From Gemmatimonadota bacterium (GTDB lineage: Bacteria; Gemmatimonadota; Gemmatimonadetes; Gemmatimonadales; Gemmatimonadaceae), in contig JACQBG010000004.1 in NCBI GenBank assembly GCA_016194585.1, positions 1 to 48,606 on the forward strand: a stretch of 48,606 nucleotides of DNA, given 5' to 3'. Below are positions 25,020-35,442 of this stretch, in pieces (position 1 is the first letter of the stretch; the number at the start of each line of letters is the position of its first letter). The notes below the pieces were generated by a model. It had not been told where the DNA came from, ran no database searches, and saw nothing but the letters and a program-made list of their open reading frames with translations. Made by a program: the position numbers and the translations under genes.

Positions 25020-26147
25020 TCACGCCGACTTGTCGAGGGCGAAAGCGGACGGTCCCTCGGCCCGCGCGAGCTCGTCGGGGAACTTCCGGAACCAGCTCGA
25101 CAGGAGCAGCAACTCGTCGATCTCGTGCGCAGGCACCGTGAGCGCCGCCTTCTCCCGCGGCGCGAAGATCTCCGCGGCACGAGCGGCGAGCGCTCGCTCG
25201 CCGGCGGCGTCCTTCGGCGCGGGGAGCTCGGCGCGGACCCGTCCGCGGCGGATGATGTAGGCGCGGTCGTCGTCGCCCCAGCCGGCCACCCGGTAGACGA
25301 AGGAGAGCGACTCCACGGCGAAGCGCAGCCGCGCGAACTGGTCCTGCAGCGACTCGAGCCGCAGGATCTTGTCGCGCAGGCTCGCGGCGCGTTCGAAATC
25401 GAGTGCATCGCTGCTCGCTTCCATGGCCGAGCGCAGCAGTGCCACGGGCGCATCGTCGGCGCCGTCGAGGAACTGCCGCGCCACGTCGAACCGCGACCGG
25501 TACTCGGCGACGGTCGTGGCGGCGACGCACGGCCCGAGACAGCGGCCGATCTCGTGACGGATGCACCCCGGCGTGCGGGGGGGCGCGACGGGGAACTCAA
25601 CCTGGTCGGCGAAGTGCATCCGCTGGTCGGCGCGGCAGTCGCGGAGGCCGAGCGCGTCATTGAGCTCGCGCAGCGCGTCCTCGAGCTGGTGTGCGCCGTG
25701 GAACGGCCCGAAGTAGGTGCCGTGATCGTCGTTCCCCGCGCCGCGCACCACCTGGAACTTCGGGGCCGGGCCGCGCGTGATGCGGATGAACGCGTAGTGC
25801 CGCGCGTCGCGCTTCATCATGACGTTCAGCCGCGGCCGCCACCGCTTGATGAGCCGCAGTTCCTCGAGCAGCGCCGCGAACTCGCTCGGCTGGTAGTCCC
25901 AGGCGATCTCGCCGGCCTCGCGCACGATGCGGGCCCCCTTCTCGGCCGGGTACTCGGCGCGGAAATAGCTCATGAGGCGCGTGCGGAGCTTCTTCGCCTT
26001 GCCGACGTACACGATCTCGCCGTCGGGCGAGATCATGCGGTACACGCCTGGGCGATCGAGGGCGCCGGCGCGCACCACCTCGCGCATCTGTTGCACGCGC
26101 GCTTCGACCTCCGGCGTCGCGGGCCTCCGCTTGCGGCGCCGGCTCAT
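25020..26147 (-). CDS. UvrC-like GIY-YIG nuclease lacking the C-terminal nuclease domain
   Basis: 375 residues, against about 600 for UvrC. GIY-YIG domain: RPGVYRMISPDGEIVYVGKA, KKLRTRLMSYF and the metal Glu in EFAALLEELRLIKRWRPRLN. The four-cysteine cluster of UvrC follows (LRDC, then TPGCIRHEIGRCLGPC, about 169-202). Next is a UVR-type stretch (DFERAASLRDKILRLESLQ), a UvrB-binding helix pair in UvrC. The RNase H-like 5' nuclease and helix-hairpin-helix domains are absent; the reading frame ends with a normal stop, without sign of a frameshift. The ATG overlaps the fpg stop (ATGA). It may act as a Cho-like 3' incision enzyme beside a normal UvrC elsewhere. Confidence 0.85.
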   Translation of the reverse strand: MSRRRKRRPATPEVEARVQQMREVVRAGALDRPGVYRMISPDGEIVYVGKAKKLRTRLMSYFRAEYPAEKGARIVREAGEIAWDYQPSEFAALLEELRLIKRWRPRLNVMMKRDARHYAFIRITRGPAPKFQVVRGAGNDDHGTYFGPFHGAHQLEDALRELNDALGLRDCRADQRMHFADQVEFPVAPPRTPGCIRHEIGRCLGPCVAATTVAEYRSRFDVARQFLDGADDAPVALLRSAMEASSDALDFERAASLRDKILRLESLQDQFARLRFAVESLSFVYRVAGWGDDDRAYIIRRGRVRAELPAPKDAAGERALAARAAEIFAPREKAALTVPAHEIDELLLLSSWFRKFPDELARAEGPSAFALDKSA

Positions 26148-26998
26148 CGCTGGCACGACGGGCAATACACCGTCGCCCGTCCCTCGAGTGCGTGGTGGCC
26201 GCGCAGCGTCGCGCCGCAGCGCAGGCAGGGCGCTCCGGCGCGCCCGTACACGGCGAGCCGGCGGACGAAGCCGCCGCGCTCGCCGAACGCGTCGCGATAG
26301 TCGCGGAAGCTCGTCCCGCGCAGCGCGATCGACTCGGCGAGCACGTCCCGCAGGGCGCCGAGGAGGCGGCCGCACTCGGCGCGCGTCACGCTCCGCCCGC
26401 GGCGCGCGGGACGGATGCCGGCGCGCCAGAGGGCTTCGTTCGCGTAGATGTTGCCGATGCCGGCGAGCCGACGCTGTTCCATCAGGAGGGTCTTCACCGC
26501 GCGCGAGGAGGCCCGAACAATACCCGAAAATCGCTCGGGGGTGAGGGCTGGGTCAAGCGGTTCCGGACCGAGGGCGGCGTTCCACGCCGCGAATCGGGCC
26601 GGCGCCATGAGAGCGACGGTGCCCAGTCGCCGCACGTCACGGTACCGCAGGCGGCGGCCGTCGACGAGGTCGAAGGCGAGGCAGGTGTAGTCAGCGGAGG
26701 GTTCGCCGGGTGCTCCTTCGGCGTGTTCGGCCGGCCGGCCGCCGGGTTCGATGAGCAGCGCTCCCGTGAAACGCGGCGTCACGACGAGTCGGTCGCCGGA
26801 ATCGAGGTCGAGGACCACGGACTTGGCGCGCCGCCACACCGCGTCGATGCGGGCGCCCCGGGTGGCGGTCTCGAAGCGCCGTGCGGTCACATCGCGGAGG
26901 ACGTCAGCGCGCGCGACGCTCGTGCGCGCGACGACGGCGCCGCGCACGGCCCCGTCGAGGTCGCGCGCGATGGTCTCGGTCTCAGGGAGTTCGGGCAC
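26144..26998 (-). CDS. mutM: Formamidopyrimidine-DNA glycosylase
   Basis: 284 residues. GTG start gives the required mature N-terminus PELPETETIARDL (catalytic Pro and Glu). RRAKSVVLDLDSGD carries the conserved Lys, LLMEQRRLAGIGNIYANEAL the helix-two-turn-helix. The C-terminal zinc finger is complete: CLRCGATLRGHHALEG and VYCPSCQR. It removes 8-oxoguanine and other oxidised purines and cleaves the abasic site. It overlaps purD by 17 bases upstream and the UvrC-like gene downstream, so two DNA repair nucleases are co-translated behind a purine synthesis gene. Confidence 0.94.
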   Translation of the reverse strand: MPELPETETIARDLDGAVRGAVVARTSVARADVLRDVTARRFETATRGARIDAVWRRAKSVVLDLDSGDRLVVTPRFTGALLIEPGGRPAEHAEGAPGEPSADYTCLAFDLVDGRRLRYRDVRRLGTVALMAPARFAAWNAALGPEPLDPALTPERFSGIVRASSRAVKTLLMEQRRLAGIGNIYANEALWRAGIRPARRGRSVTRAECGRLLGALRDVLAESIALRGTSFRDYRDAFGERGGFVRRLAVYGRAGAPCLRCGATLRGHHALEGRATVYCPSCQR

Positions 26999-28265
26999 CG
27001 CGCGCGAGCTCGCGCCATCCGATGTCGCGCCGCAGCTGCCGGCCCTCGAACGACACGCGGGCGGCGTGGGCGACGCTGCGGCGTTGTGCCTCGCCAAGCG
27101 TCTCGGCCACGGCCGTCACGGCGAACACGCGCCCGCCCGCGGTCACGAGCGCGCCGGATGCGTCGCGCCTCGTTCCGGCATGGAACACGGTCACCCCCTC
27201 CTCGTCGGGCGGCAGGGCGATCACGTCCCCCGATCGCACGGCGCCCGGATAGCCGCCCGCCGCGACGACGGTCGTCACCGCGGCGCCCTTCCACTCGAGC
27301 GGCGCGGCGCCGGCGAGCGAGTCGCCGTTGGCGACGGCGCGCATGGGTTCGAGCAGGCTCGACGCCATCAGCGGCAGCAGTGCCTCGGTCTCCGGATCGC
27401 CGAACCGGCAGTTGAACTCGACGACCTTCGGCCCTTCACGCGTGAGCATCAGCCCGGCGTAAAGGAGTCCGGTGAACGGGCATCCCGCCTCTCGCAACGC
27501 GCTCAGGGTCGGGAGGAACACGCGGTCGACGGCGAGGTCGGCGACCTGCGGCGTCGCGATCGAGACGGGCGCGTACGCGCCCATGCCGCCGGTGTTCGGG
27601 CCGGCGTCTCCTTCGCCGACGCGCTTGTGGTCCTGCGCGGCGATCATCGGCAGCACGTGCGTGCCGTCGGTGAGCGCGAACACGGAGATCTCCTCGCCCT
27701 GCATGAACTCCTCGACGAGCACTTCGTGCCCGGCGTCGCCGAATGCGTTCCCCTCGAGCATCATCGAGATGGCCTCGTCGGCCTCGGCGAGCGTCGTCGC
27801 GACGATGACGCCCTTGCCAGCGGCGAGCCCGGAGGCCTTCACGACGACGGGCGCGCCGAGCCGGTGCGCCTCCGCCTTCGCGGCGGTGGCGTCGCTGAAG
27901 GTGCGCGCGCTCGCTGTGGGGATGCCGGCGGCGAGCATGAGCTCCTTGGCGAACCGCTTCGACGTCTCGATGCGCGCCGCGGCGCGCGACGGGCCGAACA
28001 CGGCGAGCCCGTGCTCCCGGAAGTGGTCGACGAGTCCCGCTTCGAGGGGCGCCTCGGGGCCGACGAGCGTGAACGCCACGCCCTCGCCGCGCGCGAGCGC
28101 GGCCAGCCCGGCGACGTCGGTCGCCTTCATTTCCACGCAGCGGCCGAGTGCGGCGATCCCCGGATTCCCGGGGGCGGCGACGATCTCGACGCGCGGGTCG
28201 TCGCGGCGGAGCTTCCACGCGAGCGCGTGTTCGCGCCCGCCTCCGCCGACGACGAGCACCTTCAC
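26982..28265 (-). CDS. purD: Phosphoribosylamine-glycine ligase
   Basis: 427 residues; GTG overlaps the upstream stop (GTGA). ATP-grasp enzyme that joins glycine to phosphoribosylamine in purine synthesis. Motifs: KVLVVGGGGREHALAWKL, VGPEAPLEAGLVDHF, VVKASGLAAGKGVIV (ATP-grasp), QDHKRVGEGDAGPNTGGMGA and VEFNCRFGDPETEALL (metal and glycine site). Full length. It lies within a M48-purD-fpg-uvrC-like unit rather than with other pur genes. Confidence 0.96.
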   Translation of the reverse strand: MKVLVVGGGGREHALAWKLRRDDPRVEIVAAPGNPGIAALGRCVEMKATDVAGLAALARGEGVAFTLVGPEAPLEAGLVDHFREHGLAVFGPSRAAARIETSKRFAKELMLAAGIPTASARTFSDATAAKAEAHRLGAPVVVKASGLAAGKGVIVATTLAEADEAISMMLEGNAFGDAGHEVLVEEFMQGEEISVFALTDGTHVLPMIAAQDHKRVGEGDAGPNTGGMGAYAPVSIATPQVADLAVDRVFLPTLSALREAGCPFTGLLYAGLMLTREGPKVVEFNCRFGDPETEALLPLMASSLLEPMRAVANGDSLAGAAPLEWKGAAVTTVVAAGGYPGAVRSGDVIALPPDEEGVTVFHAGTRRDASGALVTAGGRVFAVTAVAETLGEAQRRSVAHAARVSFEGRQLRRDIGWRELARGARTP

Positions 28266-29245
28266 CGGCGGCCGCCCTTGAAGGCGTCGTCGAACGCGTC
28301 CTTCGCCCGGCCGAGCACGTCGCCGAGCTTGCCGACGGCGGCCTTGGCCTGGTCGCCGTAATACTGCGCGGCCTCGTTCATGTCGCGGCCGACGTCGGCG
28401 GCCGACGGGGGCGCGTCGCTGCGGCGCAGGTACTCGCCGGCCAGCGCCTTGTCGTACGCGCCCGCGTCGATCCAGCGCTGCAGCTCGCCGGCGCGCACGG
28501 TGTGGAAGGGGTGGTCGCGGAACACGGCGTTGATGATCTGCCACACCTTGTCGACCACGTCGCCCTGCGTCTCGTACTCCTTCGCCTGCGCGATGAACGC
28601 GTCGAGGTCGATCGCGTCGCCGTGGTCGGGGCCGCCGGCGAGCTTGAGGAAGGTCATCATCACGGCGCGCGGGTCCTGCACGGCCATGAGCGCACCGCGG
28701 TCGGAGCTCAGTTCGCTCTTCCGGTACCACTCGAAGAGCGCCATCTGGATGGGGAAGAGCACCGCGGCGGCGACGAACGGGAGCGACGAGAGTCCCACCG
28801 TCATGATGATGAGGGCGACGGTGCGGTACAGCACGTGCCCGCTGATGATGTGAGCCACTTCGTGGGCGAGGATGGCGCGCTGCTCGTCCTCGTTCAGGTG
28901 CTCGATCGTCGCCGAGTTGACGATGATGAACGGCTTGTCGAAGCCGATCGCGGCCGCGTTGATGGTGGGCGACTGCGTCACGTAGAGCTGCGGCCGCTCC
29001 GCCCAATCGAAGGTGGCGAGCACCTCGGTGAGGAGGCGGTCGAGTTGCGGCCGTTGGGTCGGGCCGACGCGCACGGCGTTGGCGAGGAAGAGCTGGCGGA
29101 GGCCGCGCTCGCCGAAGAAGGCGGCGATCTTGCGGATGACGTCGTCGAACGCGGGGATGGCGCGCAGCGCGTTGAGCGCGGCGCGGTCGGCCGGGTGCTC
29201 CCACGTCTGCGGGGCGATGTCAGTGAGGATCTTGCGTTCGGGCAT
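28262..29245 (-). CDS. M48-family zinc metallopeptidase
   Basis: 327 residues. The zinc site HEVAH is at 128-132 (AILAHEVAHIISGH), and the third ligand Glu lies in RKSELSSDRGALMA. One hydrophobic segment follows the active site (VALIIMTVGLSSLPFVAAAV). The C-terminal part is charged with an amphipathic tail (GKLGDVLGRAKDAFDDAF). This is an HtpX/BepA-like arrangement; such peptidases degrade misfolded membrane or envelope proteins. ATG has a good Shine-Dalgarno (AGGAG, six bases upstream), so it heads the unit leading to purD, fpg and the UvrC-like gene. Confidence 0.87.
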   Translation of the reverse strand: MPERKILTDIAPQTWEHPADRAALNALRAIPAFDDVIRKIAAFFGERGLRQLFLANAVRVGPTQRPQLDRLLTEVLATFDWAERPQLYVTQSPTINAAAIGFDKPFIIVNSATIEHLNEDEQRAILAHEVAHIISGHVLYRTVALIIMTVGLSSLPFVAAAVLFPIQMALFEWYRKSELSSDRGALMAVQDPRAVMMTFLKLAGGPDHGDAIDLDAFIAQAKEYETQGDVVDKVWQIINAVFRDHPFHTVRAGELQRWIDAGAYDKALAGEYLRRSDAPPSAADVGRDMNEAAQYYGDQAKAAVGKLGDVLGRAKDAFDDAFKGGRR

Positions 29246-29324
29246 TGCGACTCCTGGCGGAGAATGACGGACCGGTGGCGGACGACTGCCGTCCCCTACG
29301 GGAAGGCGTGCCGGAAAGTGCCAG

Positions 29325-30494
29325 TCAGAGCCCGGCGAACGCCTGGTCGAGGTCTTCCAGGAGGTCGTCGACGTCCTCGATGCCGCACGAGAGGCGGACG
29401 AGTCCCTCCGTCACCCCGAGCTGCGCCCGGCGCGCCGGCTCCACCGAGGCGTGGGTCATCGACGCGGGGTGGGAGATGAGCGACTCCACCCCGCCGAGCG
29501 ACTCGGCGAGCGAGAAGACGCGCACCCGCTTGAGCATCGTGTTCGCCCGCTCCTTCGTGTCCATCTCCACCGAGATCATCCCGCCGAAGCCGCTCATCTG
29601 CCGCTTCGCCAGCTCGTGCTGGGGATGCGACGGGAGCCCGGGGTAGAACACCCGCTGTTCGCCGACCCGCTTGGCCAGCCACTCGGCGATGCGGCGGCCG
29701 TTCGCGTCGGCCTGATGCACGCGGAGCGCGAGGGTCTTCGTGCCGCGCAGGGCGAGCCACGAGTCCATCGGCCCAGGCACGGCGCCGGCCGAGTTGGCGA
29801 TGAACTGGATGCGGGCCGCGAGGTCGTCGTCGTTCAGCACGCAGATGCCGCCGATCATGTCGCTGTGGCCGTTCAGGTACTTCGTCGTCGAGTGGAACAC
29901 GATGTCGGCGCCGAGAGCGAGCGGGCGCTGCAGCACCGGCGAGGCGAACGTGTTGTCGACGATCATCAGCAGGCCGTGCTTCCTGGCGATGGCCGACGCG
30001 GCCTTGAGGTCGGTGAGCCGCATGAGCGGGTTCGTCGGCGTCTCGAGCAGCAGCGCGACGGTGTTCGGCCGCACCGCGTCGGCGATGCGCTGCGGGTCGC
30101 GCGTGTCGACGTAGCTGAACGTGAGCCCGAAGTTGACGAGGATCTTGTCCATCAGGCGGTAGGTGCCGCCGTAGACGTTCTCGCCGACGACGAGATGGTC
30201 GCCCGACTTGAACAGCTTCATCAGCGAGTCGGTGCACCCCATGCCGCTGGAGAACGCGAAGCCGTGCTTCCCGTCCTCGAGCGCGGCGACGTTCCGCTCG
30301 AGCGCCTCGCGGGTGGGGTTCTTGCCGCGGGCGTACTCGTATCCCTGGTTGTCGCCGAGGCCGCGCTGCACGTAGGTCGACGTCTGCACGATCGGCGGCA
30401 TGATGGCGCCGGTCGTCGGGTCGGGGCGCTGGCCGGCGTGGATGGTGCGGGTCGCGAAGCGGTACTTGAAGTCGTCGTCGAAAGCGCGCGTCAC
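29325..30494 (-). CDS. Cys/Met metabolism PLP-dependent enzyme (cystathionine gamma-synthase/lyase type)
   Basis: 389 residues, fold-type I. PLP Lys205 is in HSTTKYLNGHSD. Others: YEYARGKNPTREALERNVAA, FSSGMGCTDSLMKLF, ENVYGGTYRLMDKIL and MIVDNTFASPVLQRPLALGA. RLSCGIEDVDDLLEDL ends the family profile. Members act as cystathionine gamma-synthase, gamma- or beta-lyase or O-acylhomoserine sulfhydrylase; sequence inspection cannot decide which. GTG start at 30494, with a weak purine-rich sequence upstream and a promoter-like box at 30522. It stands alone between M48 and the acyl ligase. Confidence 0.9.
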   Translation of the reverse strand: MTRAFDDDFKYRFATRTIHAGQRPDPTTGAIMPPIVQTSTYVQRGLGDNQGYEYARGKNPTREALERNVAALEDGKHGFAFSSGMGCTDSLMKLFKSGDHLVVGENVYGGTYRLMDKILVNFGLTFSYVDTRDPQRIADAVRPNTVALLLETPTNPLMRLTDLKAASAIARKHGLLMIVDNTFASPVLQRPLALGADIVFHSTTKYLNGHSDMIGGICVLNDDDLAARIQFIANSAGAVPGPMDSWLALRGTKTLALRVHQADANGRRIAEWLAKRVGEQRVFYPGLPSHPQHELAKRQMSGFGGMISVEMDTKERANTMLKRVRVFSLAESLGGVESLISHPASMTHASVEPARRAQLGVTEGLVRLSCGIEDVDDLLEDLDQAFAGL

Positions 30495-30521
30495 GGGTCT
30501 CTTCGCCTGAAGGGTAGGGGG

Positions 30522-30529
30522 GAAATCTA
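30522..30529 (-). promoter_or_regulatory. Putative -10 box TAGATTTC of the Cys/Met enzyme gene
   Basis: On the minus strand the sequence is TAGATTTC, a full match to the recurrent TAnnTTTC box, about 27 bases upstream of the GTG start. This predicts a short leader with a purine-rich ribosome site. Confidence 0.45.
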
Positions 30530-30585
30530 GCCGCTCGACGCGGCGATGGGACGTCTCGCGCCGGCCGCCGCACCCGACTCACCGC

Positions 30586-32019
30586 TTACGCACCATCGAC
30601 TCGCGGCACGACGGCGATCGTCGTCGGCTGCTTGTACGCCGAGAGCCGCCGCTCGCACCACGCGCGCACCTCCGCCTCGCTCACCGTGCCCGTCACCTCC
30701 ACGGCGACGTCGTGCTCGCGCGTCGGCTCGGGAATGGCGTACGCGCGGACCGTGCTCACCCCCGGCAGCTCCCCGATCGCGCGTTCGACCTCGCGCGGGT
30801 AGACGTTGAACCCGTTGCGCGTGAACATCGGCTTGAGGAGCCCGAGGAACGCGATCGTGCCGTCGGCGTGGCGCGCGCCGCGGTCGCCGCTTCCCAGCCA
30901 GCCGTCGCGCACCTGCAGGCCGTGCTCACCGCCCCGCACGTAGCCGCGGAACACGGTCTCGCCGCGGACGCAGATCTGCCCCGGCGTGCCATCGGGGAGC
31001 TCGGCGTTCGACTGCGGATCGCGCACGGTCACCTCGCACCCCGGGAACGGCGTCCCGAGCGTGCCACGCCGATTCGGGGAACCCACGCGATTGAACAGCG
31101 CGACCGGCGCACACTCCGTGAGGCCATAACCCTGCCGCAGCTCGACGCCAGTCAGCTCGTGCCACGAATCCTGCAGCGCGACCGGAAGTGCCGCGCCTCC
31201 GCAGATGCAGAGCCGGAGCGCGTCGCTGCCGAGCTTTCCGCCCCGCCGCGCGATCGCCGCGGCCAGGCCGGCGAACACGGCCGGCACGCCGACCAGATAC
31301 GTGATGCCCTGTTCGCGCAGCAGGTCGACGGCGGCCAGCGGATTGAAGCGCGGCATCGTCGTCACACGCGCGCCGACGAACAGCGGCCCCATCGCGGTGG
31401 TCGTGAGGCCGAACAAGTGCGAAAACGGGAGCACGGCGAGGCAGTGATCCTGCGGCGTGAGTTGCGCCGCCTCGACGGTCTGGCGCGCATTCGCGACGAG
31501 GTTCCGGTGCGTGAGGATCGCGCCGAGCGGGGTGCCGGCCATGGCCGAGGTGTAGACGACCGCGCATTCCTCGTCGCGCCCCGGTTCGTCGGTGTCGACG
31601 GCGAGGTCGAGTCCGAAGTGCGACCCGAGGTCGACCTCCGAAGTCCCATCGGGCGTCACCACGCGCGCCGTGCGTGGCGCGTCATCGAGCAACACGTGCG
31701 GCGTGCCCGCGGGGAGGCGCCCGGCGAGCGCCGACACCGTGAACACCGCGCCCACGCCGGCATCCGCCAGCTGGAACGCGATCTCCGCGGGCGCCGCGAG
31801 CGGGTTCACCAGCACGGCGCCGCGTCCGTCGCTCGCGGCGAGCGCCGTGAGGAACTGCGGGCCGCTGGGGAGCAGGAGCGCGGTGCGCCGCCCGGCGAGG
31901 GCGCGCACGAGCGGCGCCGAGCGCTGCAGCAGCGTGAAGCCCGCCGCGACGAGCCGCGGCGCGTCGAGACCGTCGATGGAGCCGCCACCGGCGGCCGCGG
32001 CGAGAGGGAGCAGTGTCAT
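30586..32019 (-). CDS. AMP-dependent acyl-CoA ligase-like protein with atypical P-loop
   Basis: 477 residues of the ANL superfamily. ATP region: normally TSGTTGxPKG, here YTSAMAGTPLGAILTHRNL, with Gly to Ala and the Lys replaced by Leu. The later motifs are normal: GYGLTECAPVALFN, GWLGSGDRGARHADG (A7-like), GFNVYPREVERAIG, and a C-terminal Lys in SAYKQPTTIAVVP. The family activates carboxylic acids as acyl-AMP and joins them to CoA or a carrier. The conserved LPFSHLFGLT and LTECAP indicate a fatty-acid type. Activity with the altered P-loop is uncertain. ATG 32019 chosen; the gene is divergent from glmM. Confidence 0.83.
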   Translation of the reverse strand: MTLLPLAAAAGGGSIDGLDAPRLVAAGFTLLQRSAPLVRALAGRRTALLLPSGPQFLTALAASDGRGAVLVNPLAAPAEIAFQLADAGVGAVFTVSALAGRLPAGTPHVLLDDAPRTARVVTPDGTSEVDLGSHFGLDLAVDTDEPGRDEECAVVYTSAMAGTPLGAILTHRNLVANARQTVEAAQLTPQDHCLAVLPFSHLFGLTTTAMGPLFVGARVTTMPRFNPLAAVDLLREQGITYLVGVPAVFAGLAAAIARRGGKLGSDALRLCICGGAALPVALQDSWHELTGVELRQGYGLTECAPVALFNRVGSPNRRGTLGTPFPGCEVTVRDPQSNAELPDGTPGQICVRGETVFRGYVRGGEHGLQVRDGWLGSGDRGARHADGTIAFLGLLKPMFTRNGFNVYPREVERAIGELPGVSTVRAYAIPEPTREHDVAVEVTGTVSEAEVRAWCERRLSAYKQPTTIAVVPRVDGA

Positions 32020-32043
32020 GCGTCGCGAGAGGGTGGTCGCGAG

Positions 32044-32051
32044 GCAAGCTA
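32044..32051 (-). promoter_or_regulatory. Putative -10 box TAGCTTGC of the acyl ligase gene
   Basis: Minus-strand TAGCTTGC matches the local TAnnTT box with the last two bases differing. It lies about 26 bases upstream of the ATG. Weak evidence. Confidence 0.3.
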
Positions 32052-32151
32052 CCCGCGGCGACCGGCGGCGCCAACGGCGGCGGCGCAACCGCCGGGAGGG
32101 TGGCCGGCGAGCCGAACGCTGCCTCGCCTGTCCGTGCCCGACGCCCAACGG

Positions 32152-32159
32152 TAACTTTC
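32152..32159 (+). promoter_or_regulatory. Putative -10 box TAACTTTC of glmM
   Basis: TAACTTTC is a full match to the TAnnTTTC box. TAACTT ends seven bases before the glmM ATG, and no Shine-Dalgarno sequence is present, so glmM may be translated from a leaderless message. Confidence 0.5.
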
Positions 32160-32164
32160 AACCA

Positions 32165-33532
32165 ATGACCGATCCTCGATTGATGATCTCGGTGTCCGGC
32201 ATCCGCGGCCGCGTGGGGCACGGACTCTCGCCCGAAGTGGTCGCCCGCTACGCCGCCGCGTTCGGCGCGTGGGCCGTCGCCCAGGGGGGCAAGCGGAACG
32301 TCGTGCTCGGCCGCGACAGCCGCGTCTCCGGCCCGCTCTTCCACTCGATCGCCCGCGCCGCGCTGGAATCGGTCGGCGCCGACGTGATCGACGTCGGCCT
32401 CTCGACCACGCCCACCATCCAGATGGCGGTGGAGCACCACCACGCGGCGGGCGGGCTCGGGATCACGGCGAGCCACAATCCGATCGAGTGGAACGCCCTC
32501 AAGTTCATCGGCCCCTCGGGGCTCTTCCTCTCGGCGAGCGAAGGCGCGCAGATGCGCGCCCTCATCGACAGCGGCATCCCGTACGCCGAGTGGGACCGGC
32601 TCGGCAAGACGCACTTCGACGGCGACGCGATCGCGCGCCACCTGCAGGCCATCCTGCGGCTGCCGTTCATCAACGTCGAGGCGATCCGCGCCCGCGGGTT
32701 CCGTGTGGCCTACGACGCCTGCCGCGGCGCCGGCGGCGCGGCGATCCCGCACCTCCTCGAACTGCTCGGCTGCGAGGTGCACGAGATCAACATCGAGGCC
32801 GACGGCCGCTTCCCGCGCCCGCCCGAGCCGATCGCCGAGAACCTCGGCGATCTCGAGCGGCTCGTGAAGGAGACCGGGGCGCAGGTCGGCTTCGCCACCG
32901 ACCCGGATGTCGATCGTCTCGCGATCGTGTCGGACGCGGGGCAGGCGATCGGCGAGGACTACACGCTCGCGCTGGCGTGCCGTGTCGTGCTGCGACATCG
33001 AAAAGGACACGTCGTCACCAACCTGTCGACCTCGCGGGTGGTGGACGATGCCGCGGCCGACTTCGGCCAGCGGGTCATCCGCGCTCCCGTCGGCGAGGTG
33101 AACGTGGCGATGCGCATGCGGGACGAGCACGCCGTCGTCGGCGGGGAAGGGAATGGCGGGGTGATCCTCCCCGAGCTGCATCTGGGGCGCGACGCGCCGC
33201 TCGGCGTGGCACTCATATTGCAACTGCTGCTCGAAGATCCACGTTCGATCTCGCAGATCGTGGCCGCATCACCGCGCTACGCCATCCTCAAGGACAAGCT
33301 GGACCGTCCCGCCGCCCCGCTCGACGCGGTGTACGCCGCGCTGCGCGCTGCGTTCCCCGACGCCGAGGTCGACACGCAGGACGGGCTACGGCTCGGCTGG
33401 CCGGATCGTTGGTTGCACGTCCGGCCGTCGGGCACGGAGCCGATCGTGCGCGTCATCGCCGAGGCGCCGACGCACGCCGAGACGGCGCAGTTGGTGGAAC
33501 GCGGTCGCGCGCTGCTCGCGAAGCTGAAGTAA
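32165..33532 (+). CDS. glmM: Phosphoglucosamine mutase-type phosphohexomutase
   Basis: 455 residues. The phospho-Ser is Ser103 in GLGITASHNPIEWNA. N-terminal SVSGIRGRVGHGL, metal loop FATDPDVDRLAIV, sugar loop GGEGNGGVI and C-terminal phosphate site RPSGTEPIVRVIAE are all present, in family order. It converts glucosamine-6-phosphate to glucosamine-1-phosphate for UDP-GlcNAc. Relatives act on glucose or mannose phosphates, but its position directly before glmS supports the GlmM role. It heads a two-gene unit ended by a perfect hairpin. Confidence 0.9.
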   Translation: MTDPRLMISVSGIRGRVGHGLSPEVVARYAAAFGAWAVAQGGKRNVVLGRDSRVSGPLFHSIARAALESVGADVIDVGLSTTPTIQMAVEHHHAAGGLGITASHNPIEWNALKFIGPSGLFLSASEGAQMRALIDSGIPYAEWDRLGKTHFDGDAIARHLQAILRLPFINVEAIRARGFRVAYDACRGAGGAAIPHLLELLGCEVHEINIEADGRFPRPPEPIAENLGDLERLVKETGAQVGFATDPDVDRLAIVSDAGQAIGEDYTLALACRVVLRHRKGHVVTNLSTSRVVDDAAADFGQRVIRAPVGEVNVAMRMRDEHAVVGGEGNGGVILPELHLGRDAPLGVALILQLLLEDPRSISQIVAASPRYAILKDKLDRPAAPLDAVYAALRAAFPDAEVDTQDGLRLGWPDRWLHVRPSGTEPIVRVIAEAPTHAETAQLVERGRALLAKLK

Positions 33533-33555
33533 CCCTCTCCAGCCCCCCAGATCCC

Positions 33556-35382
<1,827 letters not shown>

Positions 35383-35386
35383 CGAG

Positions 35387-35421
35387 AACGGGGCGGCGGC
35401 GCCATGCGCCGCCGCCCCGTT
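35387..35421. terminator. Perfect 15-16 bp hairpin between glmS and the convergent lipoprotein gene
   Basis: AACGGGGCGGCGGCG at 35387-35401 pairs perfectly with 35407-35421; one more C-G pair can close the loop to three bases. It lies five bases after the glmS stop and 21 bases before the end of the convergent gene, so it can end transcripts from both strands. AA and TT flank the stem; there is no long T-run. Confidence 0.8.
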
Positions 35422-35442
35422 CCACCTGCATGCGCCGAACGG

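Noticed and set aside
25020-26147. The short UvrC-like gene as a frameshifted full uvrC
   Set aside because: The downstream 173 bases to the next gene hold no nuclease-domain coding sequence in any frame that I can recognise, so this is a short protein and not a frameshift.
33533-33555. glmS ribozyme or riboswitch before glmS
   Set aside because: Only 23 bases separate glmM and glmS, far too short for the glmS ribozyme, and the glmM leader seems to be absent.
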